Shown here in pieces: positions 1 through 7,059 of a stretch of 11,304 nt of DNA. A model generated the notes under the pieces. The model was not told the DNA's origin, ran no database searches, and saw only the letters and a program-made list of their open reading frames with translations. This DNA comes from Pseudomonadota bacterium. GTDB lineage: Bacteria > Pseudomonadota > Gammaproteobacteria > Burkholderiales > Burkholderiaceae_D. The DNA is taken from NCBI GenBank assembly GCA_023422955.1, contig JAFAGG010000001.1, positions 1-11,304 on the forward strand. Direction: 5' to 3'. Every line of letters starts with the position of its first letter. Positions within the stretch are counted from its first letter, which is position 1. The position numbers were made by a program, and so were the translations under genes.

Positions 1-390
1 CTGCAGTTCGCAGTTGCCGTTGGTCGGGCAGGTCAGGCAGTCCAGCGGGTGATCGGAGATGTACAACTCCATCATGCCCTTGCGGATTTCCTGCAGTTTG
101 GGGGTCTGGGTGCGCACTTTCATGCCGGGGTCAACCGGCGTCGTGCACGAAGCCGGATAGCCGCGGCGGCCCTCGATTTCAACCAGGCAGATGCGGCAGG
201 AACCGAAAGCTTCCAGGCTTTCAGTCGCGCACAGTTTGGGGATGCTGGTGCCCATCATGGCAGCAGCGCGCATCACGGAGGTGCCGGCCGGCACGGTCAC
301 TTCAACGCCGTCGATTTCCAGCGTGACCATGACTTCGGATTCCTTGGCAGGGGTGCCGAAATCCGGACGTTTAATTTCGGTCATGTTCAT
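1..390 (-). CDS. fdsA: NAD-linked formate dehydrogenase alpha subunit, N-terminal 130 residues (partial)
   Basis: This is the start of the catalytic, Mo-cofactor subunit of soluble NAD+-dependent formate dehydrogenase, which oxidises formate to CO2. The gene runs off the left edge, so the Mo-bis-MGD domains are not visible. The visible part is the NuoG-like iron-sulfur module. A [2Fe-2S] ferredoxin fold has Cys54, Cys65, Cys68 and Cys82 (C-x10-C-x2-C-x13-C). It is followed by the His-Cys3 cluster motif, His114, Cys118, Cys121 and Cys127, within HPLDCLTCPTNGNC. The start at 390 is supported by AAAGGA six bases upstream; a second in-frame ATG lies two codons later. The gene begins 24 bases after the fdsB stop, so it is the third gene of an fdsGBA operon. 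In relatives, accessory genes fdsC and fdsD follow fdsA and would lie outside this window. Recognition of the family is firm. Confidence 0.96.
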   Translation of the reverse strand, partial: MNMTEIKRPDFGTPAKESEVMVTLEIDGVEVTVPAGTSVMRAAAMMGTSIPKLCATESLEAFGSCRICLVEIEGRRGYPASCTTPVDPGMKVRTQTPKLQEIRKGMMELYISDHPLDCLTCPTNGNCELQ

Positions 391-414
391 ATGAATTCCT
401 TTGCTAACAAAGTG

Positions 415-1971
415 TTAGGCTGCCTGTTTTGCAGAGCCTTCGTCGCCGAAGTCCTGCGGGAAATGGTTCAATGCCGACAGCACCGGGTAAGGGGTCATGC
501 CGCCCATTGCACACAAGGACCCGTTCAGCATCAGGTCGCACAGGTCGCGCAGCAGGTGAATTTGCTGCGGCCGGCTTTCATTGGCGATGATCTTGTCCAT
601 CACCTCGACACCACGGGTCGAACCGATGCGGCAGGGCGTGCATTTGCCGCAGGATTCCACTGCGCAGAATTCCATCGAATAACGCGCCTGTTTGGCCATG
701 TCGACCGTATCGTCGAATACGACCAGGCCGCCGTGGCCCACCGTCGCGCCCACTGCTGCGAACGCTTCGTAGTCGCAAGGCAAGTCGAATTGCGATTCCG
801 GCATGTAAGCGCCCAGCGGACCGCCGAACTGCACCGCACGGATCGGACGGCCGTTTTCAGTGCCGCCGCCAAAGTCATACAGCAATTCGCGCAAGGTCAC
901 GCCAAAGGCTTTCTCTACCAGGCCGCCGTATTTGATGTTACCGGCCAGCTGGAACGGCAAGGTGCCGCGCGAACGGCCCATGCCATAGTCGCGATAGAAG
1001 GCGCCGCCCTTTTGCAGGATCAGCGGTACGGAAGCCAGCGAGATCACGTTATTGATCACGGTCGGCTTGCCGAACAGGCCCTGCAGCGCCGGCAGTGGCG
1101 GCTTGGCGCGCACGATGCCGCGCTTGCCTTCCACGCTTTCCAGCAATGCGGTTTCTTCGCCGCACACATAGGAGCCCGCGCCCTTGCGCACTTCCAGGTG
1201 GAAGGTCTTGCCGGAGCCGAGGATGTTATCGCCGAGATAACCAGCCTTCACTGCGTTGGCAATCGCTTCATTCAGCGCTGCAATCGCATGCGGGTATTCG
1301 GAACGGCAGTAGATGTAACCCTTGGTGGCGCCGACTGCCAGGCCGGCAATCGCCATGCCTTCCGCCAGCATCAGCGGATCGTCTTCCATCACCATGCGGT
1401 CGGAGAAAGTGCCGGAGTCGCCTTCGTCGGCATTGCAGACGATGTATTTCTGAGCGGCTTTCGCGCCCAGCACGGTTTTCCACTTGATGCCGGTCGGGAA
1501 AGCTGCGCCGCCACGGCCGCGCAGGCCGGAGTCCGTCACTTCCTGGACGATCGCTTCCGGGGCCATGCCCAGCGCTTTCTTCAAGCCGGCAAAACCGTCG
1601 TGGGCGACATAATCTTCCACGGAAACCGGATCGGTCACGCCCATGCGGGCGAAGGTCAGGCGTTCCTGTTTCTTCAGATAAGGAATTTCTTCCGTCAGAC
1701 CCTGGAACAGCGCATGCTGGCCGCCGTGAATGAAGTCGGCATCGAACAGCACCGGCACATCTTTTTTCGTGACAGGGCCATAGGCCACGCGGCCATCGGG
1801 CGTTTCCACCTCGACCAGCGTTTCCAGCCAAAACATGCCGCGCGAACCATTGCGCACCAGCTTCAGGTCCACGCCGCGCTTGGCAGCTTCAACCACAATC
1901 GCCTTGGCGACTGCATCGGCGCCCATGGCGAGTGCGGTCGAATCGCGCGGCACATAAACGGTTATGCTCAT
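415..1971 (-). CDS. fdsB: NAD-linked formate dehydrogenase beta subunit (NuoF-like, FMN/NAD-binding)
   Basis: The 518-residue diaphorase subunit passes electrons from formate through FMN to NAD+. It acts in the cytoplasm with FdsG and FdsA. The N-terminal ~110 residues form a thioredoxin-like region. The NuoF-like core follows: the glycine-rich FMN/NAD motif GRGGAAFPTGIKW (about residues 152-164), NADEGDSGTFSDR (180-192) and GAGSYVCGEETALLESVEG (264-282). The C-terminal [4Fe-4S] motif is SCGKCTPCR with Cys441, Cys444 and Cys447, plus Cys487 as the fourth ligand. Length is typical for FdsB. The start is well supported: GGAGG lies six bases upstream, and the ATG overlaps the fdsG stop by four bases (ATGA), implying translational coupling. 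No oddity was seen. Confidence 0.97.
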   Translation of the reverse strand: MSITVYVPRDSTALAMGADAVAKAIVVEAAKRGVDLKLVRNGSRGMFWLETLVEVETPDGRVAYGPVTKKDVPVLFDADFIHGGQHALFQGLTEEIPYLKKQERLTFARMGVTDPVSVEDYVAHDGFAGLKKALGMAPEAIVQEVTDSGLRGRGGAAFPTGIKWKTVLGAKAAQKYIVCNADEGDSGTFSDRMVMEDDPLMLAEGMAIAGLAVGATKGYIYCRSEYPHAIAALNEAIANAVKAGYLGDNILGSGKTFHLEVRKGAGSYVCGEETALLESVEGKRGIVRAKPPLPALQGLFGKPTVINNVISLASVPLILQKGGAFYRDYGMGRSRGTLPFQLAGNIKYGGLVEKAFGVTLRELLYDFGGGTENGRPIRAVQFGGPLGAYMPESQFDLPCDYEAFAAVGATVGHGGLVVFDDTVDMAKQARYSMEFCAVESCGKCTPCRIGSTRGVEVMDKIIANESRPQQIHLLRDLCDLMLNGSLCAMGGMTPYPVLSALNHFPQDFGDEGSAKQAA

Positions 1972-2468
1972 TGGACACCTCCAGCCGTAGTTTCTTTGGC
2001 GCTTGCAATCAATTCATCGAATTTCTCCGGCGTGATGCGCGCATGGTATTCATCGCCGATGGCGATATTCGGACCGACCGAGCACAGGCCCAGGCAATAG
2101 GCCGGCTCCAGGGTGAAGGAACCGTCTTGCGTGGTGGCGTGGTACTCGCAGCCCAGCATGGACTTGACGTGCGCTTCCAGCGCTTCCGAGCCGCGCGACT
2201 GGCAGGCTTCGGCACGGCACACCTGCACCACCTGCTTGCCGACCGGATGGTCGTGGAAATGATGGTAGTAGCTGATGACGCCGTGGATTTCCGCGCGGGA
2301 AATGTTCAGCCCATCCGCAATGATGGGAACGGCATCCGAAGGGATATACCCAACCGCATCCTGTATACCGTGCAGGATGGGCAAGAGGGCGCCAGGCATA
2401 GACTTTAGCGAATCGACGACCTGGCGGACGGTGGCATCCCATTGCGGAACGGCTTGCGCGCTTTGCAT
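1968..2468 (-). CDS. fdsG: NAD-linked formate dehydrogenase gamma subunit (NuoE-like, 2Fe-2S)
   Basis: The 166-residue small electron-transfer subunit is homologous to NuoE of respiratory complex I and is the first gene of the fds operon. The [2Fe-2S] ligands follow the family pattern, Cys84 and Cys89 (C-x4-C in VCRAEAC), then Cys125 and Cys129 (C-x3-C in YCLGLC). The N-terminal helical region (residues 10-60) contains the family-typical ILHGIQDAVGYIP stretch. The start at 2468 has AAGGAG six bases upstream. It overlaps fdsB by four bases. In characterised relatives this operon is expressed in the presence of formate; here control would be exerted from the 196-base region shared with the divergent regulator. 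Confidence 0.96.
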   Translation of the reverse strand: MQSAQAVPQWDATVRQVVDSLKSMPGALLPILHGIQDAVGYIPSDAVPIIADGLNISRAEIHGVISYYHHFHDHPVGKQVVQVCRAEACQSRGSEALEAHVKSMLGCEYHATTQDGSFTLEPAYCLGLCSVGPNIAIGDEYHARITPEKFDELIASAKETTAGGVQ

Positions 2469-2549
2469 TTATTGCTCCTTGTTAATCTTGACCAGCTTGC
2501 CTGGCGCTGCAGGCTCAGGTATCGTCTTGCCTACAAATATGCATTAAAT

Positions 2550-2580
2550 GTTATATTTACAGGCCCGATACCCAATTCAA
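2550..2580 (-). promoter_or_regulatory. Candidate fdsG promoter with long spacer
   Basis: Read on the minus strand, TTGAAT (2575-2580) and TATAAC (2550-2555) resemble sigma-70 -35 and -10 boxes, but the spacer is 19 bases rather than 17. The -10 lies inside the AAATAT-N12-ATATTT inverted repeat (2535-2558), so a protein bound there would touch the core promoter. Transcription would begin near 2543, about 75 bases before the fdsG start codon. The element is short and degenerate, so it is only a candidate. Confidence 0.35.
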
Positions 2581-2616
2581 TACCCGTATGGTAGTAGGGG
2601 CATCCCCTCTATAGCA

Positions 2617-2637
2617 ATATGAGAAGTTCGCACATAT
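2617..2637. promoter_or_regulatory. Candidate ModE-type operator, ATATG-N11-CATAT
   Basis: The inverted repeat ATATG / CATAT has an 11-base spacer. Its left part, GCAATATGAGAAGT (from 2614), recurs as GCAATATGAAAAGT upstream of modA (from 7057), also followed by CATAT. ModE sites in other proteobacteria are AT-rich inverted repeats with TATAT-like arms, so the architecture is compatible. The assignment to the neighbouring regulator is inference. Confidence 0.5.
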
Positions 2638-2664
2638 GAGAGGCAAGGCGCGCTCGACTTATAT

Positions 2665-2680
2665 ATGCAAATTAATGCAA
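2665..2680 (+). repeat. Tandem ATGCAA repeat at the regulator start
   Basis: ATGCAA occurs at 2665-2670 and 2675-2680, exactly 10 bases apart, one helical turn. If the regulator really starts at 2683 the pair would lie in its 5' untranslated leader and could be part of an operator. If it starts at 2665 the repeat is coding. The second possibility makes chance more likely. Confidence 0.35.
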
Positions 2681-3819
2681 CTATGAAGATTTCTCTCCAT
2701 CCCACACTTTCCCTGCTGGACAACAGTGCCAAGCTGCATTCTCTGAGCCGGGGCTTGCAGCTACTCAGTGCTATCGACACGCATGGCAACTTGCAAGCCG
2801 CCAGCAATGCGCTGGGCATGTCCTATCGCCATGCATGGAACATGCTGACCGAGATAGAAGAGCTGCTGGGAGGGCCGGTAGTGACCATGACACGCGGCCG
2901 GGGATCGGTGCTGACGGAGTTAGGCAAGCGACTGGTCAGCGTGGACAAGCTGATCCATGCGCGCGTCGGTCCGCTGCTCGACAGCATGGCCACGGAAATC
3001 GAAGCGGAGATACGCAGCGCGCTTTCCCATACCAATGGCGGACTGAAGATTTATGCCAGCCATGGTTTTGCCATCGAGGCGCTGAACAAGCAGTTGCACA
3101 AGAAGAGCATCACTCTCGATCTCGGCTATCGGGGCAGCATGGAAGCGCTGAATGCGTTCAGCCGCGGCAATTGCGATATTGCGGGTTTGCATATTCCGCT
3201 AGGAGTGCTGGAGCAGCCTGTTTTCATGCAGTTCGAACGCCTGCTGAAACCGCACCATCGGCTGATTACGCTGGCCACTCGCCGTCAGGGCATCATGGTG
3301 GCCAAGGGCAATCCCAGCGGCATCTGGAACATCCAGGATCTGATGCGCAAGGATGTGCAGTTCGTGAACCGCCAGCAGGGTTCAGGCACGCGCATGATTC
3401 TCGACCTGCTGCTGGAACAAGAGGGCAAGACCGGGCGCGACATCAACGGTTATGAAGACATCGAACTGACGCATGCCGCTATCGCCGCCTACATCCTGTG
3501 CGGACGCGCCGATGCCGGATTGGGCGTAGAAACCGCAGCGCGCCAGTTCGACCTGGAATTCATTCCCTTGCTGAGTGAACGCTATCTGCTGGTGTGCAAT
3601 GAAAGCCTGCTCAAGGATGCGCGCTTTGCACCCGTGCTGGAATTATTGCAGTCCAGCGAGTTCAGGATGGAAGTGAACAAGCTGCCGGGCTACGATGCGG
3701 TCGAAACCGGCCTGGTGAGCGAAGTGCACAAAGCCTACCCCTATTACAGCGATGCCAAGCCGGCGCCTGCGGGCGAAAGCAAGGCATCGCCGTCCCCGGC
3801 ACGCAGCAAGAAGAAGTAA
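2665..3819 (+). CDS. ModE-type winged-helix regulator with PBP-like sensor domain
   Basis: This 384-residue transcription factor is divergent from fdsGBA. Residues ~25-95 form a ModE/LysR-type winged helix (LQLLSAIDTHGNLQAASNALGMSYRHAWNML, then VLTELGKRLV in the wing). Residues ~125-345 resemble the periplasmic-binding-protein-like domain PF12727, with the typical FVNRQQGSGTRMILD stretch at 233-247. That domain is known elsewhere fused to the molybdopterin enzyme MoeA. The Mop/TOBE molybdate-binding repeats of classical ModE are absent. The tail (363-384) is Pro/Ser/Lys-rich and ends in KKK. The start is uncertain: no Shine-Dalgarno precedes either ATG 2665 or ATG 2683, and the homology begins after both. 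The name FdsR is used for a regulator linked to fds in Ralstonia; equivalence is plausible but not shown here. Likely targets are fds, itself and mod. Confidence 0.88.
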   Translation: MQINATMKISLHPTLSLLDNSAKLHSLSRGLQLLSAIDTHGNLQAASNALGMSYRHAWNMLTEIEELLGGPVVTMTRGRGSVLTELGKRLVSVDKLIHARVGPLLDSMATEIEAEIRSALSHTNGGLKIYASHGFAIEALNKQLHKKSITLDLGYRGSMEALNAFSRGNCDIAGLHIPLGVLEQPVFMQFERLLKPHHRLITLATRRQGIMVAKGNPSGIWNIQDLMRKDVQFVNRQQGSGTRMILDLLLEQEGKTGRDINGYEDIELTHAAIAAYILCGRADAGLGVETAARQFDLEFIPLLSERYLLVCNESLLKDARFAPVLELLQSSEFRMEVNKLPGYDAVETGLVSEVHKAYPYYSDAKPAPAGESKASPSPARSKKK

Positions 3820-3827
3820 GCGCGTGC

Positions 3828-4325
3828 TTAGCGTGCCTGATCAGCTTCAGGCATCAGCCCAAATTCCTGCAGCGCCGCTGGCAGCTTCTCGTTCTTGCCG
3901 CCCTCCCGCGTCAGCTTGATCAAGGCATAACGCTGCAACTCGCTTAGCGCCGCCCATAGTCTCACGCTGAGAGGCGGCACGCCGCGATCCTCAAGCTGGC
4001 GCGAGATCGCATGAGGAATTTCACCCGTAATTTCCCAGGCAGCAGGTCGCGTACAAGGCGCTGTGGCTTCGGAGTCGCCCTCAATACCGGCAATCAGTGC
4101 ATCGATGCACTCGCGAAATGCGGCAAGCTGCGCTTCCGATTCATACGGCATGGCTGCCAGCGCTTCCCTGTCGTTGCGGGAGAGCTTGCTCCAGTCGCGT
4201 ATCGACAGCTTGAAGCCACACAGGTCCAGCTTGATGCGCATCGCCATCGGTATACGGCGCAGTGCGTAATACTTGTCCTGCTCGAATTGAAATAGATAAT
4301 CCATACACTCCAATGCCTTAGCCAT
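3828..4325 (-). CDS. Nitrate reductase-associated family protein
   Basis: This 165-residue soluble protein belongs to the family named 'nitrate reductase associated protein' (PF09655), recognised from FQFEQDKYYALRRIPMAMR (residues 12-30), KLDLCGFKLSIRDWSKLS (32-49) and the following ALAAMPYES. The biochemical role of the family is unknown; its name comes from gene neighbourhood. Here it is the last gene of the mod operon: its first ATG (4325) lies 8 bases inside the end of modC, so it is probably translationally coupled. An alternative start is Met8 (4304), where homology begins and GGAG is close upstream. No nitrate reductase gene is present in the window, so a broader role in molybdenum-enzyme assembly or Mo supply is possible, by inference. 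Its stop is 8 bases from that of the convergent regulator, and no terminator is visible between them. Confidence 0.85.
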   Translation of the reverse strand: MAKALECMDYLFQFEQDKYYALRRIPMAMRIKLDLCGFKLSIRDWSKLSRNDREALAAMPYESEAQLAAFRECIDALIAGIEGDSEATAPCTRPAAWEITGEIPHAISRQLEDRGVPPLSVRLWAALSELQRYALIKLTREGGKNEKLPAALQEFGLMPEADQAR

Positions 4326-5415
4326 GCTGACCTATGCTGCGCCGGTCTATGGCAGCAGCCTTGATCATGGCATACACCGACTTACCCGGCGCCAGTGCCA
4401 GCGCGTGCGCCGAGCGGCGCGTAATGCGCGCCACCAGACAGGCGCTGCCCACGCGCAGGCGCACTTCCATCATCGCGCCAGCATCGTCGGTAAGCTGTTC
4501 TACCCGGCCTTGCAGTATGTTCGCGAAACTGATGTTTTCCGGCCTGCTGGTTGCCAGTGCCACATCACGCGCCCGCACCCGGATGCGAATGGGATCGCCG
4601 GGATGCGCATCGATGCGCGACATCGCGAGACTCCCGCCGTCGAAGTCGAGTACGGTCAACTCGTAGGCGTCGTCGTGCGAGCGCACCTGCGTTTCGATGA
4701 TGGCGCCCGACTCATGCCGGCCCGTATGCGGAAACAGGTCTATCCTACCCATGACATCCTGCGTCGCCCCTGATGCCAGCACCTTCCCTTCCGACAGCAA
4801 AATGACTTCATCCGCCAGGCGCGACACTTCGGCAACCGAATGGCTGACGAAAACTATCGGTATGCGCAGCCTGTCGCGCAGGCTTTCGATATAACTGAGA
4901 ATTTCATGGCGGCGCTCGCCATCCAGCGATGCCAGCGGCTCATCCATCAACAGAACGCGCGGATTGGACAGCAAGGCGCGACCGATGGCGACTCGCTGCT
5001 TCTCGCCGCCGGACAAGGTGGCGGGACGCCGCGCAAGCAGATGGCCGATTCCCAGCAGCTCGATGACCTGCTGCGCATCGATCGCCGAGGCTTCGGACGA
5101 ATGCCTGGCGCCATAGAACAGATTGCGCTCCACGCTCAGGTGCGGAAACAGCAGCGCATCCTGGAACACGTAACCGATGCGGCGCTGCTCAGGCAGCAGC
5201 TTGATGCCGGCCTCGCTATCAAACAATACATGACCGTTGATGACGATGCGCCCGCTGTCGGGCGTGGCGATGCCGGCCAGGCAGTTGATCAGCGTGGTCT
5301 TGCCCGAACCGGAACGGCCGAACAAGGCCAGCAGCGGCGCGCTGGAAGTAAAGGCGACATCCAGCACAAAATCCTGCAGGCGCTTGTTGATCCAGATATC
5401 GAGCATCATCGGCAT
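4318..5415 (-). CDS. modC: Molybdate ABC transporter ATP-binding protein
   Basis: The 365-residue ATPase energises molybdate import with ModA and ModB. The nucleotide-binding domain shows Walker A GRSGSGKTT (33-41), Q-loop Gln85, ABC signature LSGGEKQR (134-141), Walker B VLLMDEP (154-160), D-loop SLD and switch His192. The C-terminal ~70 residues (about 290-360) form a Mop/TOBE molybdate-binding domain, with ISFANILQGRVEQL and ending in VYAMIKAAA; this is what distinguishes ModC from other importer ATPases. The frame stays open to 5517, but that start would overlap modB by nearly 100 bases. The ATG at 5415, five bases after the modB stop, gives a length close to E. coli ModC (352). Met3 or Met4 are also possible, as no clear Shine-Dalgarno is visible. 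It overlaps the next gene by 8 bases. Confidence 0.94.
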   Translation of the reverse strand: MPMMLDIWINKRLQDFVLDVAFTSSAPLLALFGRSGSGKTTLINCLAGIATPDSGRIVINGHVLFDSEAGIKLLPEQRRIGYVFQDALLFPHLSVERNLFYGARHSSEASAIDAQQVIELLGIGHLLARRPATLSGGEKQRVAIGRALLSNPRVLLMDEPLASLDGERRHEILSYIESLRDRLRIPIVFVSHSVAEVSRLADEVILLSEGKVLASGATQDVMGRIDLFPHTGRHESGAIIETQVRSHDDAYELTVLDFDGGSLAMSRIDAHPGDPIRIRVRARDVALATSRPENISFANILQGRVEQLTDDAGAMMEVRLRVGSACLVARITRRSAHALALAPGKSVYAMIKAAAIDRRSIGQHG

Positions 5416-5420
5416 CCGTT

Positions 5421-6122
5421 TCAGAGCAGGGGATTGCCAAAAGCGCGGCGATAGCGCCGCGCCAGCCATTCGGACACCAGCAGCGCCGCCAGCGACAGCA
5501 GCACGGCAATCACGCACAGCTTGAATGCCTGCGCATCGCCGCCAGGTTGCTGAGTTAGCGTATAGATCGCCAGCGGCAGCGTCTGCGTTTCACCCGGAAT
5601 GTTGGAGACGAAAGTAATGGTGGCGCCGAACTCGCCGAGACTGCGTGCAAAGGACAGCAGCACGCCGGTGAAAATGCCGGGCAAGGCCAGCGGCAGCGTA
5701 ATCGTCAGCAGTACGCGCCAGGGACCGGCACCCAGCGTGCGCGCTGCCGTTTCAAGGCGGCGGTCGATAGAGGACAAGGACAGGCGTATGGCGCGCACCA
5801 TCAAGGGAAAACCCATGATGCCGGCGGCCAGTGCGGCGCCGGTCCACCTGAATGCGAACACCATTCCGAACCAGTCGTCGAGCACTCCACCGATAACACC
5901 GCGCTTGCCGAACAGGATCAGCAAACCGAAACCGATGACGACCGGAGGAAGTACCAGGGGAAGATGCACCATCGCATCCAGCAGCGTCTTGCCAAAGAAC
6001 TCCGTGCGTGCAAGCACATAGGCGACCGCGAATGCCAGGGGCAGACTGATGGTCACGCTCCAGAAGGCAATGCGCAGGCTGAGTCTGACAACTTCAATTT
6101 CTTCTGCCGAGAGCGTGAACAT
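5421..6122 (-). CDS. modB: Molybdate ABC transporter permease
   Basis: The 233-residue inner-membrane channel subunit of the molybdate importer has a length typical of ModB. Hydrophobic segments lie at about residues 12-36, 53-72, 88-108, 140-160 and 200-220, giving the expected five to six spans. The cytoplasmic EAA loop that docks on ModC is clear: ETAARTLGAGPWRVLLTITLP at 124-144, and the conserved SFARSLGEFGATI (157-169) follows. The start at 6122 lies nine bases after the modA stop, with only a weak ribosome-binding site (AAGAA), so coupling to modA translation is likely. No anomaly was seen. Confidence 0.96.
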   Translation of the reverse strand: MFTLSAEEIEVVRLSLRIAFWSVTISLPLAFAVAYVLARTEFFGKTLLDAMVHLPLVLPPVVIGFGLLILFGKRGVIGGVLDDWFGMVFAFRWTGAALAAGIMGFPLMVRAIRLSLSSIDRRLETAARTLGAGPWRVLLTITLPLALPGIFTGVLLSFARSLGEFGATITFVSNIPGETQTLPLAIYTLTQQPGGDAQAFKLCVIAVLLSLAALLVSEWLARRYRRAFGNPLL

Positions 6123-6131
6123 GCTTGATTC

Positions 6132-6911
6132 TTATTTTGCTTCCCGCAGAGCGAGGCGGAATCCGTAGTGTTGCCAGATGCCTTGCGCGCTTTCTCCCTG
6201 CAGGAATTCCATGAATTGTTTCGCTGTGGCGGCATTGCCGGATGACGAGCCGTGTGCGGTAAGGGCCACAGGATAAACGATAGACGCATGACTGTCAGCG
6301 GGAAAGATATCCACGATCGTCACCTTCCTGTCGGCCAGCGCATCGGTACGATAGACGATACCCAAGGGCGCTTCGCCACGCGACACCAGCATCAGTGCCG
6401 CCCTCACATTGTCGGCGCGCGCCACCTGTCGCGACACGGACTCCCATGCACCCATTTTCTGCAGCGCCGCCTTGCCGTATTTCCCGGCCGGGACGGTATC
6501 GGGATTCGCCATCGCGAGTTTTTCATCACCCAGTGTCTGCGCCAATGCAAAACCCGGCGCAATTTTCAAACTGCTGGGCTGAGAGATCGGCGCGATCAGC
6601 ACCAGCTGATTCATCAACAGATTCTTGCGCGAAGCGACGTCGATAAGCTTGCGCTGTTCCAGATAATCCATCCAGTCCAGATCGGCGGAGATGAAGACAT
6701 CAGCAGGCGCGCCATTTTCTATCTGCCGGGCCAGCGCGGAACTGGCGCCATAGGAGACGATAACTTTGCTGCCTGTGCGTGCTCCGTAAGACTTCGCCAC
6801 TTCATCCAGCGATTCCTTCATGCTGGCGGCCGCATAAACAGTCAGTCCGGCAGCCTGGGCGGGCGTTACTGCCAGGCAGACTGCCAGCAGCAAGAACAGC
6901 CGCGCGATCAT
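6132..6911 (-). CDS. modA: Molybdate ABC transporter periplasmic substrate-binding protein
   Basis: This 259-residue periplasmic molybdate-binding protein is the first gene of the operon. A Sec signal peptide (MIARLFLLLAVCLAVTPAQA, residues 1-20) is followed by the mature start AGLTVYAAASMK. Family motifs are the oxyanion-binding AAASM near the N-terminus, YGASSALARQIENGAPADVF, and LVSRGEAPLGIVYRTDA. I placed the start at 6911 because it gives a conventional signal peptide. The frame is open to an ATG at 6974, which would add 21 charged residues in front. Neither site has a strong Shine-Dalgarno, so the choice rests on the signal peptide. Upstream lie possible leader hairpins (7007-7029) and the ATATG/CATAT elements (7060-7088), so Mo-dependent repression as for modA in other bacteria is expected. 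Confidence 0.94.
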   Translation of the reverse strand: MIARLFLLLAVCLAVTPAQAAGLTVYAAASMKESLDEVAKSYGARTGSKVIVSYGASSALARQIENGAPADVFISADLDWMDYLEQRKLIDVASRKNLLMNQLVLIAPISQPSSLKIAPGFALAQTLGDEKLAMANPDTVPAGKYGKAALQKMGAWESVSRQVARADNVRAALMLVSRGEAPLGIVYRTDALADRKVTIVDIFPADSHASIVYPVALTAHGSSSGNAATAKQFMEFLQGESAQGIWQHYGFRLALREAK

Positions 6912-7006
6912 GCGACCAGCCTGACTGTCAATGGCACTTGCCGGACAAAATTCTTTTTCCTTGCGACTTTGCATGCTGATAGGTCTTTCATAGTGAAGGG
7001 TTCAAT

Positions 7007-7029
7007 CCTGCCGCCCGCCTGGGCAGGCG
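7007..7029 (-). promoter_or_regulatory. Overlapping alternative hairpins in the modA leader
   Basis: Two GC-rich inverted repeats share sequence and cannot form at once. One is CGCCTG-cc-CAGGCG (7016-7029); the other is CCTGCC (7022-7027) pairing with GGCAGG (7007-7012) around a 9-base loop, both as read on the minus strand. They lie between the candidate operator and the modA start. No U-run follows, so a simple terminator is unlikely. Chance in GC-rich DNA remains possible. Confidence 0.35.
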
Positions 7030-7059
7030 TTATCGTAAGAGGCGATTTGATTGGCTGCA

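Larger units (their letters stand above)
2469..2664. promoter_or_regulatory. Divergent control region between fdsGBA and the ModE-like regulator
   Basis: This 196-base AT-rich gap must hold the promoters of both divergent units. Visible structure includes an inverted repeat AAATAT-N12-ATATTT (2535-2558), a direct repeat ATACCC (2568-2573 and 2580-2585), a short perfect palindrome AGGGG-cat-CCCCT (2596-2608) and an ATATG-N11-CATAT inverted repeat (2617-2637). Further half-sites lie near the regulator start. This density of repeats suits a shared operator region. Which protein binds which repeat cannot be told from sequence alone. Confidence 0.7.

Noticed and set aside
49..2100. Long open frame (683 codons) on the plus strand across fdsA-fdsB-fdsG
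   Set aside because: It lies opposite three well-conserved genes, its product is rich in His, Arg, Ala and Gln as is typical of antisense frames in GC-rich DNA, and no domain or ribosome-binding site is seen.
5416..5517. N-terminal extension of modC to 5517
   Set aside because: It would overlap the end of modB by nearly 100 bases and adds 34 residues not typical of ModC; the ATG at 5415, five bases after the modB stop, fits better.
6912..6974. N-terminal extension of modA to ATG 6974
   Set aside because: It puts 21 charged, non-conserved residues ahead of a normal Sec signal peptide. I prefer 6911, although no strong ribosome-binding site decides it.
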